Positions 28,153 through 37,553 of a stretch of DNA of 64,000 nucleotides are shown piece after piece. The stretch lies in NCBI RefSeq assembly GCF_030378205.1, contig NZ_CP127385.1:310001-374000 (forward strand), given 5' to 3'. Made by a program: the position numbers and the translations under genes. The stretch is from Bradyrhizobium sp. NP1 (GTDB lineage Bacteria; Pseudomonadota; Alphaproteobacteria; Rhizobiales; Xanthobacteraceae). The notes beneath the pieces are model-generated. The model saw nothing but the letters and a program-made list of their open reading frames with translations, was not told the DNA's origin and did no database searches. How positions within the stretch are numbered: the stretch's first letter is position 1; each line of letters starts with the position of its first letter.

Positions 28153-30501
28153 TCAGCGCGGCGGCGCGATGCCGGGCGGGGGCGGCGGCAGCGAGGCGGT
28201 GCCGCCATTCAGCAGCGGGGTGATGCGGCGGACGGTGACGCGCCGGTTGATACGGCTCGGTCCGTCGGTCTGCTCCTTCAGGTACTGCCTGCCGTAGCCC
28301 TGCGAGGTCAGGTTCTCCGCGGGCACACCGAACTGCTGGGTTAGCAATTCGGCTGCGGACTGGGCACGACGGTCCGACAATGACAGGTTGTCGACGTCGT
28401 TGCCGACCGCGTCGGTGTGGCCCTCGATCAGGAACACCTCGCGCGGGTTGCGCTGGATCGCGCGGTTGAGGCCGTCCGCGATCACCTGCAACTTCGCGGC
28501 CTGATCGGGCGGGATGACCCACGAGCCGGTATCGAAGGTGATGGTGTTGACGTCGATGCTCGGCATCCGCATGCGGACGTTCGGGCTGTAGCGGATCTCG
28601 TCCAGTGAATAGCGCCGTTCGATCCGTTCCACCGGCGGCGCCTCCATGGTGTCGTAAATCACCTGCGGCTCGGCCTCGTCCGCATCGACGATGTAGCGGT
28701 CATAGGGGATGTTGACCACCGGCGGCGGCACGTCGACATAGAAGCCGCCGACCGCGCGCGGATCGCGATAGCTGTTGTCGATGATGATGATCTCGCGGCC
28801 CGCCGGGTCGCGGCGGACCCGCCGCAACAGCTGACCGTCGCGGCCGACCACGGTGATGATCTCGCTGCCGTCAGGACGGATCACGACGGTGCGCGTTTCG
28901 CCGCCGATGGTCTCGGTGCGGATATCGCGCGCACCATAGCGGAAGCGATACAGATCGTCGCCGCGGACATACTCCTGCCCGCCAGGGTCGCGGATGATGA
29001 TGCGGTCCGGCTCGGTGTAGATGGTGCGGCCGCCTTCGACGACCTCCTGCCGGTGGCTGCGGAGGTCGGAGATGGTCGAGCCGATCACTACGCCGGCCAC
29101 CACGCCGGCACCGACCGCGGCGCCGACGGCGAGCGGCGTCAGGTTGTCATGCCGTGGCGGTGGCGGCAGCGGTGCGGTGACCGTCGGCGCGGTTCGGAAC
29201 GCCGGCGTAACCGTCGGCGCGGCGTATTGCGCCTTGTCGGCCGGTGGCGTCGCGGCAGCCGAGCCCGGGACAACGGTCGGCGCTTGCGCGTTCGGACGAC
29301 CCGCGGGTGCCGCGGCCCCGCCTGGCAAAGGCGATCCGGTTGGCGCGGGGGTCGCGCCCGGCGCGGGCTGCGTGGCGGTCGGGGCCTGGGTGCTCGGACG
29401 ACCCGCGGGTGCCGCGGCCCCGCCTGGCAAAGGCGATCCGGTTGGCGCCGGTGTCGCACCGGGCGTGGGCTGCGTGGCGGTCGGGGCTTGGGTGCTCGGA
29501 CGACCCGCAGGTGCCGCGGCCCCGCCTGGCAAAGGCGATCCGGTTGGCGCCGGTGTTGCACCGGGCGTGGGCTGCGTGGCGGTCGGGGTCTGGGTGCTCG
29601 GACGACCCGCAGGTGCCGCGGCCCCGCCTGGCAAAGGCGATCCGGTTGGCGCCGGTGTCGCGCCGGGCGTGGGCTGCGTGGCGGTCGGGGCCTGGGTGCT
29701 CGGACGACCCGCAGGTGCCGCGGCCCCGCCTGGCAAAGGCGATCCGGTTGGCGCGGGGGTCGCGCCCGGCGCGGGCTGCGTGGCGGTCGGGGCCTGGGTG
29801 CTCGGACGGCCCCCAGGTGCTGTGGCTCCTCCGAGCGAAGGCGATGCGGTCGGTGCCGGCGTGGGAGCCGTGGTCGCCGGCGCCATTGTGCCTGGACGGC
29901 CGCCGCCTGCCGGTGGTTGCGGCGATTGCTGCGTCTGCGGCGGGGTCGTCGGCTGGCCCGGTCGCTCGCGAAGTTGCTCCCTTTCGCGGAGCTGCTCGCG
30001 CTGCTCCTTCATCATCTGGCCGGACGGCGGCATGGGCGGACCCTTCGGCGCGCCTTGCGCCGGGCCTGCGGCCGGCGGAGTCGGAGTATGCGTCGGCGCG
30101 GGCGCAGGGGGCGGCGGCGGGGTGTGCGGCGCTGCGGCCGGCGGCGCGGGAGGCGCTGCATGCGGAGGCGGCGGCGGGGGTGGTGGAGGTGTCGGACGGG
30201 TCGGGGCTGCCGGCGGCGCTGAAGGATGCGGCGGAGCCGCGGCCGGGGGCGGCGCGGGCGGAGCAGGTTGTTTGGGCGGCGGGGCCGCGGCGGGCGGTGG
30301 TGCCTTCGGGGCGGCGGCGGGCGGCGGTCCCTTCGGTGCTCCCGGCGGCTGCTTCGGCTTTCCGTCCGGTCCGACTTCGCCCTGTGGCGCGGCCGCCTGT
30401 GCCACGACAAGTGGCGCTCCTTGCGCATGGGATGGCGCGCTTGCAAAGGGCATTGCCGAAAGAGCAGTCGTGGCAAGCAGCACGAGACGAAGTTTGGTCA
30501 T
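28153..30501 (-). CDS. Repeat-rich OmpA-family outer membrane protein
   Basis: A 782-residue exported protein. After the signal peptide (about residues 1-26) comes about 150 residues of Pro/Ala low complexity, a QxxREREQLRER patch, then five near-identical 34-residue repeats (starting RPSTQAPTATQ). A glycine-zipper-like hydrophobic segment (AVGAAVGAGVVAGVVIG) follows. A middle domain is next, and finally a peptidoglycan-binding OmpA domain with ITFDTGSW, EGHTDAVGNDVDNLSLSDRRAQSA and the SRINRRVTV end. It probably links outer membrane and wall through a long flexible stalk. Confidence 0.88.
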   Translation of the reverse strand: MTKLRLVLLATTALSAMPFASAPSHAQGAPLVVAQAAAPQGEVGPDGKPKQPPGAPKGPPPAAAPKAPPPAAAPPPKQPAPPAPPPAAAPPHPSAPPAAPTRPTPPPPPPPPPHAAPPAPPAAAPHTPPPPPAPAPTHTPTPPAAGPAQGAPKGPPMPPSGQMMKEQREQLREREQLRERPGQPTTPPQTQQSPQPPAGGGRPGTMAPATTAPTPAPTASPSLGGATAPGGRPSTQAPTATQPAPGATPAPTGSPLPGGAAAPAGRPSTQAPTATQPTPGATPAPTGSPLPGGAAAPAGRPSTQTPTATQPTPGATPAPTGSPLPGGAAAPAGRPSTQAPTATQPTPGATPAPTGSPLPGGAAAPAGRPSTQAPTATQPAPGATPAPTGSPLPGGAAAPAGRPNAQAPTVVPGSAAATPPADKAQYAAPTVTPAFRTAPTVTAPLPPPPRHDNLTPLAVGAAVGAGVVAGVVIGSTISDLRSHRQEVVEGGRTIYTEPDRIIIRDPGGQEYVRGDDLYRFRYGARDIRTETIGGETRTVVIRPDGSEIITVVGRDGQLLRRVRRDPAGREIIIIDNSYRDPRAVGGFYVDVPPPVVNIPYDRYIVDADEAEPQVIYDTMEAPPVERIERRYSLDEIRYSPNVRMRMPSIDVNTITFDTGSWVIPPDQAAKLQVIADGLNRAIQRNPREVFLIEGHTDAVGNDVDNLSLSDRRAQSAAELLTQQFGVPAENLTSQGYGRQYLKEQTDGPSRINRRVTVRRITPLLNGGTASLPPPPPGIAPPR
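29294..29803. repeat. Five tandem 102-bp repeats inside the OmpA gene
   Basis: Units start at 29294, 29396, 29498, 29600 and 29702, each 102 bases with only a few substitutions, and a decayed copy begins at 29804. Each unit encodes 34 residues ending in the GSPLPGGAAAPAG block. The near identity at third codon positions suggests recent expansion or ongoing homogenisation, so copy number probably varies between strains. Confidence 0.93.
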
Positions 30502-30748
30502 GGTGATGTCGGTCCTTGGGAAATCCTTGGCAATCGAAATTGCCTGGCGAGAGGTCGCGACTAACAGCCAGCCGTGGGGCTGGATTGTGGCGGGTTACAC
30601 ACGCAAAACGCTATTCGAATCACCCAGTCGGTTCCGTGAACCCGTCGTTCATGGCGCATTCAGGCCGCGCTTTCAAACCGCGATTTTCGCTGTTTCACGG
30701 CGCAAACGGGGCGAAGGTGGCGCGCGACCCAGGCGAAATGTCGCACCA

Positions 30749-30982
30749 TCATCCGTCGTCCGTCGCCGGATTGGGTGTGCGCGGGCCGTTCGGGCCTCGC
30801 GTGGGCAATTCCTCCGGCGTCTTCCCCGGCAGCTCGTCGGGTCTCGGCGGTTCGCCGGGCTCGCGCACCGGCGGTGGAATGTCGGGTCGCGGGTTGCCAG
30901 GCGGGCTTTCCGGCGGCGGCTCGGTCGGGGTGCCCGGTGTCGTCGGCGGTACTTCCGGTGGTTCGATCGGCATCGCGGTCAA
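30749..30982 (-). CDS. Small proline-rich protein
   Basis: A 77-residue protein of strongly biased composition: about one third proline with glutamate, arginine and threonine (PIEPPEVPPTTP, then REPGEPPRPDELPGKTPEEL, ending TPNPATDDG). No membrane or signal segment is seen. It follows the VOC gene on the same strand after 33 bases and is probably co-transcribed. An opposing plus-strand frame across the same bases is Gly/Ser-rich and looks like its mirror. The start could also be the ATG at 30973. Confidence 0.5.
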   Translation of the reverse strand: MTAMPIEPPEVPPTTPGTPTEPPPESPPGNPRPDIPPPVREPGEPPRPDELPGKTPEELPTRGPNGPRTPNPATDDG

Positions 30983-31015
30983 CGATGCCGGCGCGCCGAA
31001 GTTCCGCGCGTGAGC

Positions 31016-31402
31016 CTAGTCGGGCCGGTGGCAGACGGCCTCGATATTGTGGCCGTCCGGATCGCGCACGAAGGCGCCGTAATAATGCGCGTGGTAATGC
31101 GGGCGAATTCCGGGCGGGCCGTTGTCGCGGCCGCCCGCGGCGATCGCGGCCTTGTAGAAGGCGTCCACCGTGGCGCGGTCCTTGGCGAGAATCGCGACGT
31201 GCATCGGCCGGCCCGCTTCAGGCTCGCCGCCGATCCAGAAATCCGGCTTGCCGTCGGCGCCGAAACCTGCGGCCGGCCCTCCGCCGGTCAGCTCCGCGGG
31301 GACCTCCATCACGAGGCCATAATCGAGCGGCGCCAGCGCCTGCAGGTAAAACGCCTTCGAGCGCTCGTAGTCGGAGACGGGAAAGCCGATATGGTCGATC
31401 AT
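31016..31402 (-). CDS. VOC superfamily protein (glyoxalase-like)
   Basis: A 128-residue single-domain protein opening MIDHIGFPVSDYERSKAFYLQALAPLDY and ending AFVRDPDGHNIEAVCH, the classical start and metal-binding end (Glu in NIEAV) of glyoxalase-like VOC proteins. The substrate is unknown. It lies between the FkbM gene and the small proline-rich gene, all on the minus strand. Confidence 0.85.
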   Translation of the reverse strand: MIDHIGFPVSDYERSKAFYLQALAPLDYGLVMEVPAELTGGGPAAGFGADGKPDFWIGGEPEAGRPMHVAILAKDRATVDAFYKAAIAAGGRDNGPPGIRPHYHAHYYGAFVRDPDGHNIEAVCHRPD

Positions 31403-31423
31403 CGAACGCTCCTGACGGGAAAA

Positions 31424-32251
31424 CTAGCCGCGCACCAACAGCGTGTTGCTGCGCGTCCGGCCACCTTCCGCGTAGCCTCGCGCGCGCATGTCGGCGATGC
31501 AGTCGTCGCGCCATTCGTCGCGCGACAGATGTTCGATCACGACCGCGCGCGGCCACAGCGTCTGCGGCGCTTCCTTGAAGAAGCCGGTCAGCACGCGATC
31601 CTCGAAACCCTCGACGTCGATCTTGAGCGAATCGACTTTTGCGGTTCCGGCATCGGCAAGGATGCGTGACAGCCGCCATGACGGCACCCTGATGGCGCCA
31701 GCGCCGGCCGCAGCCGTGACGATATGGCTGGCGCCCAGATTGTCGCCATCGGTCTCGATCATCAGCTCGCCATCCTCGGGGCCGGCCGCCGCGGCCACCA
31801 GATTGACCTGGGTGAAGCCGGACGCCTTGTTGTTGAAGGCCAGCCGCGCGAACGTCACCGGATGCGGCTCGACCGCGATCACCTTGCCGCTGCGCCCGAC
31901 ATGGCGCGCCAGCGCCAGCGCATAGGTGCCGACATTGGCGCCGATGTCGACGAAGACGCCGCCCGTGGGCGTGTGCTCGCGCAGGAATTCCAGCTCTTCG
32001 AGATTGTAATCGGGATTGAACAGGGCGCCGCGTTCGGTCGCGCTGCCCTGGTGATAGAAGCGGAACGAGGCACCCTGATATTCGACGTCGACCGGACCGC
32101 CGCGGAACAGGTTGACGAGCCGCGACATGGTCGGGCGGAACGCGCCGCGCTTCAGCCGCGTGCGCTGGGCCAGCGAGATCAGCGCGGCCTGGGCCGCATT
32201 CGGCGCCAGCGCGCCGAATGGCGGTGGCGCGGAATCATGGTCGGGGGTCAC
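31424..32251 (-). CDS. FkbM family methyltransferase
   Basis: A 275-residue SAM-dependent methyltransferase. Motif I is FVDIGANVGTYALALA, followed by VIAVEPHPVTFARLAFN; the acidic LKIDVEGFEDRVL is the FkbM signature. Family members O-methylate polyketides, glycans or lipids; the target here is not evident. The start is GTG with a GAGG site 9-12 bases upstream. The exporter gene lies 138 bases upstream. Confidence 0.85.
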   Translation of the reverse strand: MTPDHDSAPPPFGALAPNAAQAALISLAQRTRLKRGAFRPTMSRLVNLFRGGPVDVEYQGASFRFYHQGSATERGALFNPDYNLEELEFLREHTPTGGVFVDIGANVGTYALALARHVGRSGKVIAVEPHPVTFARLAFNNKASGFTQVNLVAAAAGPEDGELMIETDGDNLGASHIVTAAAGAGAIRVPSWRLSRILADAGTAKVDSLKIDVEGFEDRVLTGFFKEAPQTLWPRAVVIEHLSRDEWRDDCIADMRARGYAEGGRTRSNTLLVRG

Positions 32252-32389
32252 GCGGTATCCTCATCTCGCTCTCCGTCGGGAGAGGTGCGGTCCGCGCCGC
32301 GCGATGCGCCGCGCCGGGCCGGCAGACCTTATAGTCGAGATGGAATGCGAGTTCATCCCCCGATTCCGTCGCCTTGAAGGCAGCGCGCG

Positions 32390-34372
32390 TCAGGCCGCTT
32401 TGGGCGGCGGCGCTTTGCGATGACGCAGGAAGCGGCTGAGCAGCCGCCTTTTGCCCTTGCGCGGGATCAGGTCGACGTCGCTGACGAGCTTGGCGCCGCC
32501 CTTGCGCCGCTCCAGCACGATCTTGCGGCTGTGAAAGGCTTCCAGTTCCGTGCGGTGCGCGACGCTGACGATGGTCGCCCTGGCAAGCTCGCGGGTGACC
32601 ATGTCCATCATCCGGTCCTGGCTCTTCTCATCCAGTGCCGAGGTCGCCTCGTCCAGCACGACGATGTCGGGGTTGTGCAACAGCAGGCGCGCAAAGGCGA
32701 GGCGCTGCTTCTCGCCGCCCGACAGCGTCTGGTCCCACGGCGCCTCTTCCTCGATCTTCTCCTTCAGGTGATCGAGACCGACCTTGTGCAGCGCTTCGCC
32801 GATCTCCTGCATTGTCCAGTCCTCCGCCGCGCCGGGATAGGCGACCGCGCGCCGCAAGGTGCCCGACGGCACATAGGGCCGCTGCGGCAGCATGAACAGG
32901 CGCCGGTCGGGATGGAAGTTGACGCTGCCGTCGCCCCATGGCCAGAGCCCGGCGATCGCGCGCACCAGCGTGCTCTTGCCGGTGCCGGATTCGCCGGCGA
33001 CCAGCAGCCGCTCGCCGGGCTCGATCACCACTTCGGTCTCGCCGACCACGGCGGTGCCGTCATCGAGCGTGACCGAGAGGTCGCGCAGCTCGAGCATCGC
33101 CTCGCCCTCGGTCTCGCCATGCTTGATGCGCCCGATGCCGTCGCCGCGCTCGGCGCGCTCAAGCGCATCGAGCGACATCATCAGCGAGGCGATGCGGCGG
33201 GCGCAGGCGTTCCAGTCGGCAAGGCGCGGGTAGTTGTCGACCAGCCAGCCGAACGCGCTTTGCACGATGGTGAAGGCGGACGCCGCCTGCATCACCTGGC
33301 CGAGCGTCATCGAGCCATCCAGGAATTTCGGCGCGCACAACAGGATCGGCACCACCGGCGCGATCAGGCTCGATCCCTGCGACACCAGGGTGGTGCGCAT
33401 GTGCTGGCCGGCGAGTCGCGCCCATTGCCGCAGCACGCGGGTGAAGTTCTCGTCGATGCCGCCGCGCTCCTCCTCCTCGCCGCCGAGCAGCGCGATGCTT
33501 TCGCCGTTTTCGCGCACCCGTGTCAGCGTGTAGCGGAATTCGGCCTCGGCCTGATTCTTGTCCTCGGATATCTGCACGAACCGGCGGCCGATGATCATGA
33601 TCGAGCCGGAGGCGATCGCGGCGTAGAGCACGGCGGCGATGACGAGAAAGCCCGGGACCGTGACCGTCGATCCGCCGAGCGTGATCGTGAGCGCCCCGCC
33701 GATGGTCCAGAGCACGACGATGAAGGTGGAAGCCGACAGGAAGGCCGAGGTGACGCCGGCCATGAAATCCACGGGCGAGTCGGTCGCGATGCGCAGATCC
33801 TCGGCGATCCGGTATTCGGGGTTCTTGTGGTCACCGCCGACCAGATTGAGCTGGTAGTAGCGGCCGCTGGCCAGCCAGCGCGAGATGACCGAATGGGTCA
33901 GCCAGGCACGCCAGCGCCGCTGGATGCCCATCCGCACGAACACCTGCGCGACCGCAAGCGCAACGCTGCCGATCGCGAGCGGGAAGAACAGCGCGGTGAG
34001 ATGGAAGACGGTCGCCGCGTCGCGCTTCTCGATGGCGTCGAAGATGGCGCGGTTCCAGACGTTGATGCCGTATTGGAAGCCGACATTGGCGACGATCAGC
34101 GCGCAAAGGCCGATCGAGAACAGCCACGCCAGCCGGTCGCCGCTCCGGCCCCAATAGCCGCGCGCGCTGATCCAGAACCGTTTCAAAAGATAGGCTTTGC
34201 GCGCCTCCTCGGCCTCTTCCGGCGTCATCGCCGGATCGGGTTCGACGATTTCCGGTGGCGGCGGCTCGACATGGTCGCCGTCCTCCGCGACGACCTCGAC
34301 GAACTCGCTTTGCTTCGCCTTTCGCTTCGCTTCTGGTTCGCGCTTTTCGGATGTGGTTGCCGGGCTGCCCAT
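32390..34372 (-). CDS. ABC transporter, fused permease-ATPase (SbmA/BacA/BclA-like)
   Basis: A 660-residue half-transporter. An acidic N-terminal tail of ~75 residues precedes a permease of the ABC_membrane_2 kind (SARGYWGRSGDRLAWLF, ALIVANVGFQYGINVWNRAIFDAI, WRAWLTHSVISRWLASGRYYQL). The ATPase domain follows with Walker A GESGTGKST, signature LSGGEKQRLAFARLL, Walker B IVVLDEATSALDE and the H-loop VAHR. This layout matches YddA, Rv1819c and the Bradyrhizobium peptide importer BclA. Uptake of peptides or cobalamin-like molecules is possible; the substrate is inferred only from family. Confidence 0.87.
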   Translation of the reverse strand: MGSPATTSEKREPEAKRKAKQSEFVEVVAEDGDHVEPPPPEIVEPDPAMTPEEAEEARKAYLLKRFWISARGYWGRSGDRLAWLFSIGLCALIVANVGFQYGINVWNRAIFDAIEKRDAATVFHLTALFFPLAIGSVALAVAQVFVRMGIQRRWRAWLTHSVISRWLASGRYYQLNLVGGDHKNPEYRIAEDLRIATDSPVDFMAGVTSAFLSASTFIVVLWTIGGALTITLGGSTVTVPGFLVIAAVLYAAIASGSIMIIGRRFVQISEDKNQAEAEFRYTLTRVRENGESIALLGGEEEERGGIDENFTRVLRQWARLAGQHMRTTLVSQGSSLIAPVVPILLCAPKFLDGSMTLGQVMQAASAFTIVQSAFGWLVDNYPRLADWNACARRIASLMMSLDALERAERGDGIGRIKHGETEGEAMLELRDLSVTLDDGTAVVGETEVVIEPGERLLVAGESGTGKSTLVRAIAGLWPWGDGSVNFHPDRRLFMLPQRPYVPSGTLRRAVAYPGAAEDWTMQEIGEALHKVGLDHLKEKIEEEAPWDQTLSGGEKQRLAFARLLLHNPDIVVLDEATSALDEKSQDRMMDMVTRELARATIVSVAHRTELEAFHSRKIVLERRKGGAKLVSDVDLIPRKGKRRLLSRFLRHRKAPPPKAA

Positions 34373-34425
34373 GAAGCGCCAACGCGAAGGGAATTCAAAA
34401 GGTTCCCGCCGGGTTCCGCGGTCGA

Positions 34426-36564
34426 CTATTCGGCGGCGCCGTCCTCGACCTGCCGCATCCGGCTCGCCCGGTGCAGGGCGCGCGAGAGCTGGTCTGCCGA
34501 ATACGGCTTTTGCAGCAGCTCGAAGCCATAGCTGCCGCTCCGCGCCAGCGTATGGCTGTAGCCGCTGGTCAGCACGATCGGGATGTCCAGGTTGCGGCGG
34601 CGGATTTCCTGCGCGAGATCCAGTCCGGTCATGCCCGGCATCACGACGTCGGAGAACACCACGTCGAAGCGGCGGGGATCGCGCGCCAGCTCGGTGAGTG
34701 CGTCGACGGCATTGTCGACCAGCATCGTGGCATAGCCGAGCTCGGCCAGCGCGTCGGTCGCGGAACGGCCGACCTCGATATTGTCCTCCACCACCAGCAC
34801 CGACATGCCGTCGCCGCCGAGCGGCGGCGCCTCGTCGGCGGTCAGCCGCTGCGGCGCCTCGATGCCGGGGACGCGCGGCAGATAGAGGGTGAAGGTGGTA
34901 CCGCGGCCGATCTCGCTTTCGACGATCACCTCGCCGCCCGACTGCTTGGCAAAGCCGAATACCTGCGACAGGCCGAGACCGGTGCCCTGGCCGACTTCCT
35001 TAGTGGTGAAGAACGGCTCGAAGATGCGGCCATGAAGCTCCGGCGGGATGCCGACGCCGCTGTCCCGCACCGAGACCGCGACAAAGCCGTGCGGACTCAC
35101 GGGATGCGCCGCCGGGCCCGGGATCGCGGATGCGGCGGCCACCATGATCGCGAGCTCGCCTTCGCCGCTCATGGCGTCACGGGCATTGACCGTCAAGTTG
35201 ATCAGCGCGGTCTCGAACTGGCCGGCATCGGCATAGATGAAGCAGCTCTCCTCCGGCACGCGAACGACGACCCGGATCGGCGAGCCCATCAACGTCGCGA
35301 GCATGTCGCGCAGCGCCTCCACCCCCTTGCCGACGTCGAACAGCTCGGGCTTCAGCGTCTGCCGCCGCGCAAAGGCGAGCAGTTGCGCGGTCAGCTTGGC
35401 GGCTCGGTCGACGGTGTTGGCGATCGCGCCGATGTAGCGCTGCCGGCGCTCCTCAGCCAGATTGGGCCGCTGCAGGAGATCGACCGAGGAGCGGATCACG
35501 GTGAGCAGATTGTTGAAATCATGCGCCACGCCGCCGGTGAGCTGGCCGAGTGCCTCCAGCCGCTGGCCGTGCTTGAGCGCCTCCTCGGCCTCGTGCCGCC
35601 GCGCCGCCTCGGCATAGAGCCTTTGCGTCCGCCGCAGCGCCAGCGCGAGCAGCCCGAACACCAGCACAGTCGCCGGCACGCCGACGATCAGATACTGGCT
35701 CACCGTGGCGAGCCAGCGCGAACGGATCGCCCCGGTCTCAAGCCCGGCGCTGACATAGATCGGATATTCGGCGAGCCGCTGGTAGCCGACGCGCCGCTCG
35801 ATGCCGTCGGCCGGCGAGGTCAGGGTGATGATGCCGCCCTTCGGGCTTGCCGAGATCTTTCGACCGACCGGACCGTTGCGATCGAGGCGGAGGTTGCGTT
35901 CGGCGGACGGATAGCGCGCCAGCACGGTGCCGTCGGTGAGGCCGAGCGCGAAGAAGCTGCCGGCGTCGCGCCCGATCCTGGCATAGAAATTTTCGAAATA
36001 TTCGGGGAGCACGGAGGCCTGCACCACACCGATGAAGCGGCCGTCCTCGCTCGGGCGGCGCCGGCTGACGCTGAAAAATGCCGCGCCCTGATAGGGCAGG
36101 CGCGGCGTGAGCGTGGCGCCGATGAAGGTGCCGACCTCGCCCGAGGCATGCGCCTTGAAGTAGTCCCGATCCGAGAAATCGACCGCCGGCGCGGGATCGA
36201 GCAGGCTGTTGGCGAGCGCTGCGCCGCGCGCATCGAAGATCCAGATCGACTTCATCTGCGGCATCGTCTCGACCAGCTGCTTCAGCCGGGCATGCAGGGC
36301 GCCCTGGCGCGCGCGGATTTCCTGGTCGGAAAGCCCGCGGACCATCTCGTTGGCTTCCGACAGGCTGCGGTCGATGGTCTCGAACACCTTGAGCGCATGC
36401 TCATGCGCGACGTCGAGCGTACGCGCGATCTCGCGGTCGGCGGTATCGCTGGTCGAGAGGTAGGAGACGGTCGAGGCGAAGATGAAAAGCGCAAGGGGCA
36501 GCGCCAGCGATGCTGCCATCATCCACTGCAGCAGTCTCAGCGAATTGCGTTGCTCGGTCTGCAC
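34426..36564 (-). CDS. Hybrid sensor histidine kinase with receiver domain
   Basis: A 712-residue protein. A membrane helix near residues 15-36 is followed by a periplasmic dCache-like sensor (about 40-285) and a second helix near 295. Then come HisKA (LTGGVAHDFNNLLTVIRS, His acceptor), HATPase with N box NLTVNARDAM and G boxes DSGVGIP and GTGLGLSQVFG, and a receiver with phospho-Asp in VFSDVVMPGM. It is an orphan: no DNA-binding partner is adjacent. The start is GTG preceded by CGGAG. Confidence 0.93.
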   Translation of the reverse strand: MQTEQRNSLRLLQWMMAASLALPLALFIFASTVSYLSTSDTADREIARTLDVAHEHALKVFETIDRSLSEANEMVRGLSDQEIRARQGALHARLKQLVETMPQMKSIWIFDARGAALANSLLDPAPAVDFSDRDYFKAHASGEVGTFIGATLTPRLPYQGAAFFSVSRRRPSEDGRFIGVVQASVLPEYFENFYARIGRDAGSFFALGLTDGTVLARYPSAERNLRLDRNGPVGRKISASPKGGIITLTSPADGIERRVGYQRLAEYPIYVSAGLETGAIRSRWLATVSQYLIVGVPATVLVFGLLALALRRTQRLYAEAARRHEAEEALKHGQRLEALGQLTGGVAHDFNNLLTVIRSSVDLLQRPNLAEERRQRYIGAIANTVDRAAKLTAQLLAFARRQTLKPELFDVGKGVEALRDMLATLMGSPIRVVVRVPEESCFIYADAGQFETALINLTVNARDAMSGEGELAIMVAAASAIPGPAAHPVSPHGFVAVSVRDSGVGIPPELHGRIFEPFFTTKEVGQGTGLGLSQVFGFAKQSGGEVIVESEIGRGTTFTLYLPRVPGIEAPQRLTADEAPPLGGDGMSVLVVEDNIEVGRSATDALAELGYATMLVDNAVDALTELARDPRRFDVVFSDVVMPGMTGLDLAQEIRRRNLDIPIVLTSGYSHTLARSGSYGFELLQKPYSADQLSRALHRASRMRQVEDGAAE

Positions 36565-36704
36565 GGCGCTCCGGCTCCGAAGCGGACCTTACTTCAAACC
36601 TTCGCGATGAATAAAGCGCCCGCGCACAGGGAATATTTTGCTTTGCGCGTGGAGAACGGGGGCAATGCCCCGCATTGGGACAGCCGCCGCGGGGTCGGGC
36701 GGCC

Positions 36705-36729
36705 GATGGCCGGAACGGGGCCGGCCATC
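36705..36729. terminator. Hairpin downstream of sdhB
   Basis: GATGGCCGG (36705-36713) pairs with CCGGCCATC (36721-36729), a perfect 9-bp stem with a 7-base loop, 15 bases after the sdhB stop. No T-run follows. It shares the ATGGCCGG core with the terminators at 28109 and 52093. Confidence 0.5.
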
Positions 36730-36743
36730 GGGAAGGGCAAAAG

Positions 36744-37526
36744 CTACATCTGGCGCTCGACCAGCTTCAGCTTGAGCTCGGCGATGGCTTCCGAGGGGTT
36801 GAGACCCTTCGGGCAGGCCTTGGCGCAGTTCATGATGGTATGGCAGCGGTACAAGCGGAACGGGTCTTCGAGATCGTCGAGTCGCTCGCCCGTCGCTTCA
36901 TCGCGCGAATCTTTGACCCAGCGCGTCGCCTGCAGGAGCGCGGCCGGACCCAGGAAACGCTCGCTGTTCCACCAATAGCTCGGGCAGGAGGTCGAGCAGC
37001 AGGCGCAGAGGATGCACTCGTAAAGGCCGTCGAGCTTCTCGCGGTCCTCGTGGCTCTGCCTCCACTCCTTCTGCGGCGTCGGCGATTTGGTCTTCAGCCA
37101 TGGCTCGATCGAGGCATATTGGGCGTAGAAATTGGTGAGGTCGGGCACCAGGTCCTTGATCACGGGCTGGTGCGGCAGCGGGTTGATCTTGACCGCGCCA
37201 TCCCTCACGTCGTGCATCGATTTGGTGCAGGCCAGCGTGTTCTGGCCGTCGATGTTCATGGCGCAGGAACCGCATACGCCCTCGCGGCAGGAGCGGCGGA
37301 AGGTCAGCGTCGGATCGATGTGGTTCTTGATCCAGATCAGGCCGTCCAGCACCATCGGCCCGCAATCGTTGATGTCGACGTAGTAGGTGTCGACACCCGG
37401 GTTCTTGCCGTCGTCCGGATTCCAGCGATAGACGCGGAATTCGCGCGTCTCGGTGGCGCCGGCCGGCTTCGGCCAGGTCTTGCCGCCGGATATCCTCGAA
37501 TTCTTCGGAAGTGCGAATTCAACCAT
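36744..37526 (-). CDS. sdhB: Succinate dehydrogenase iron-sulfur subunit
   Basis: A 260-residue subunit of complex II carrying three clusters: [2Fe-2S] ligands in [15 protein letters not shown], and [4Fe-4S]/[3Fe-4S] ligands in [15 protein letters not shown] and [17 protein letters not shown]. It passes electrons from SdhA flavin to ubiquinone at the inner membrane. It is the last gene of the sdhCDAB operon, 27 bases after sdhA. Confidence 0.98.
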   Translation of the reverse strand: MVEFALPKNSRISGGKTWPKPAGATETREFRVYRWNPDDGKNPGVDTYYVDINDCGPMVLDGLIWIKNHIDPTLTFRRSCREGVCGSCAMNIDGQNTLACTKSMHDVRDGAVKINPLPHQPVIKDLVPDLTNFYAQYASIEPWLKTKSPTPQKEWRQSHEDREKLDGLYECILCACCSTSCPSYWWNSERFLGPAALLQATRWVKDSRDEATGERLDDLEDPFRLYRCHTIMNCAKACPKGLNPSEAIAELKLKLVERQM

Positions 37527-37553
37527 CTTAGGGAACCTTCGCTGTCGCCGTTG

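Noticed and set aside
29294..29803. The regular 102-bp array considered as a CRISPR.
   Set aside because: Units are contiguous, in frame, without spacers and lie inside a coding sequence.
29021..31669. A long Gly/Ala/Val-rich frame opposite the OmpA repeat gene.
   Set aside because: It mirrors the repeat codons; the minus strand has a signal peptide and an OmpA domain in proper order.
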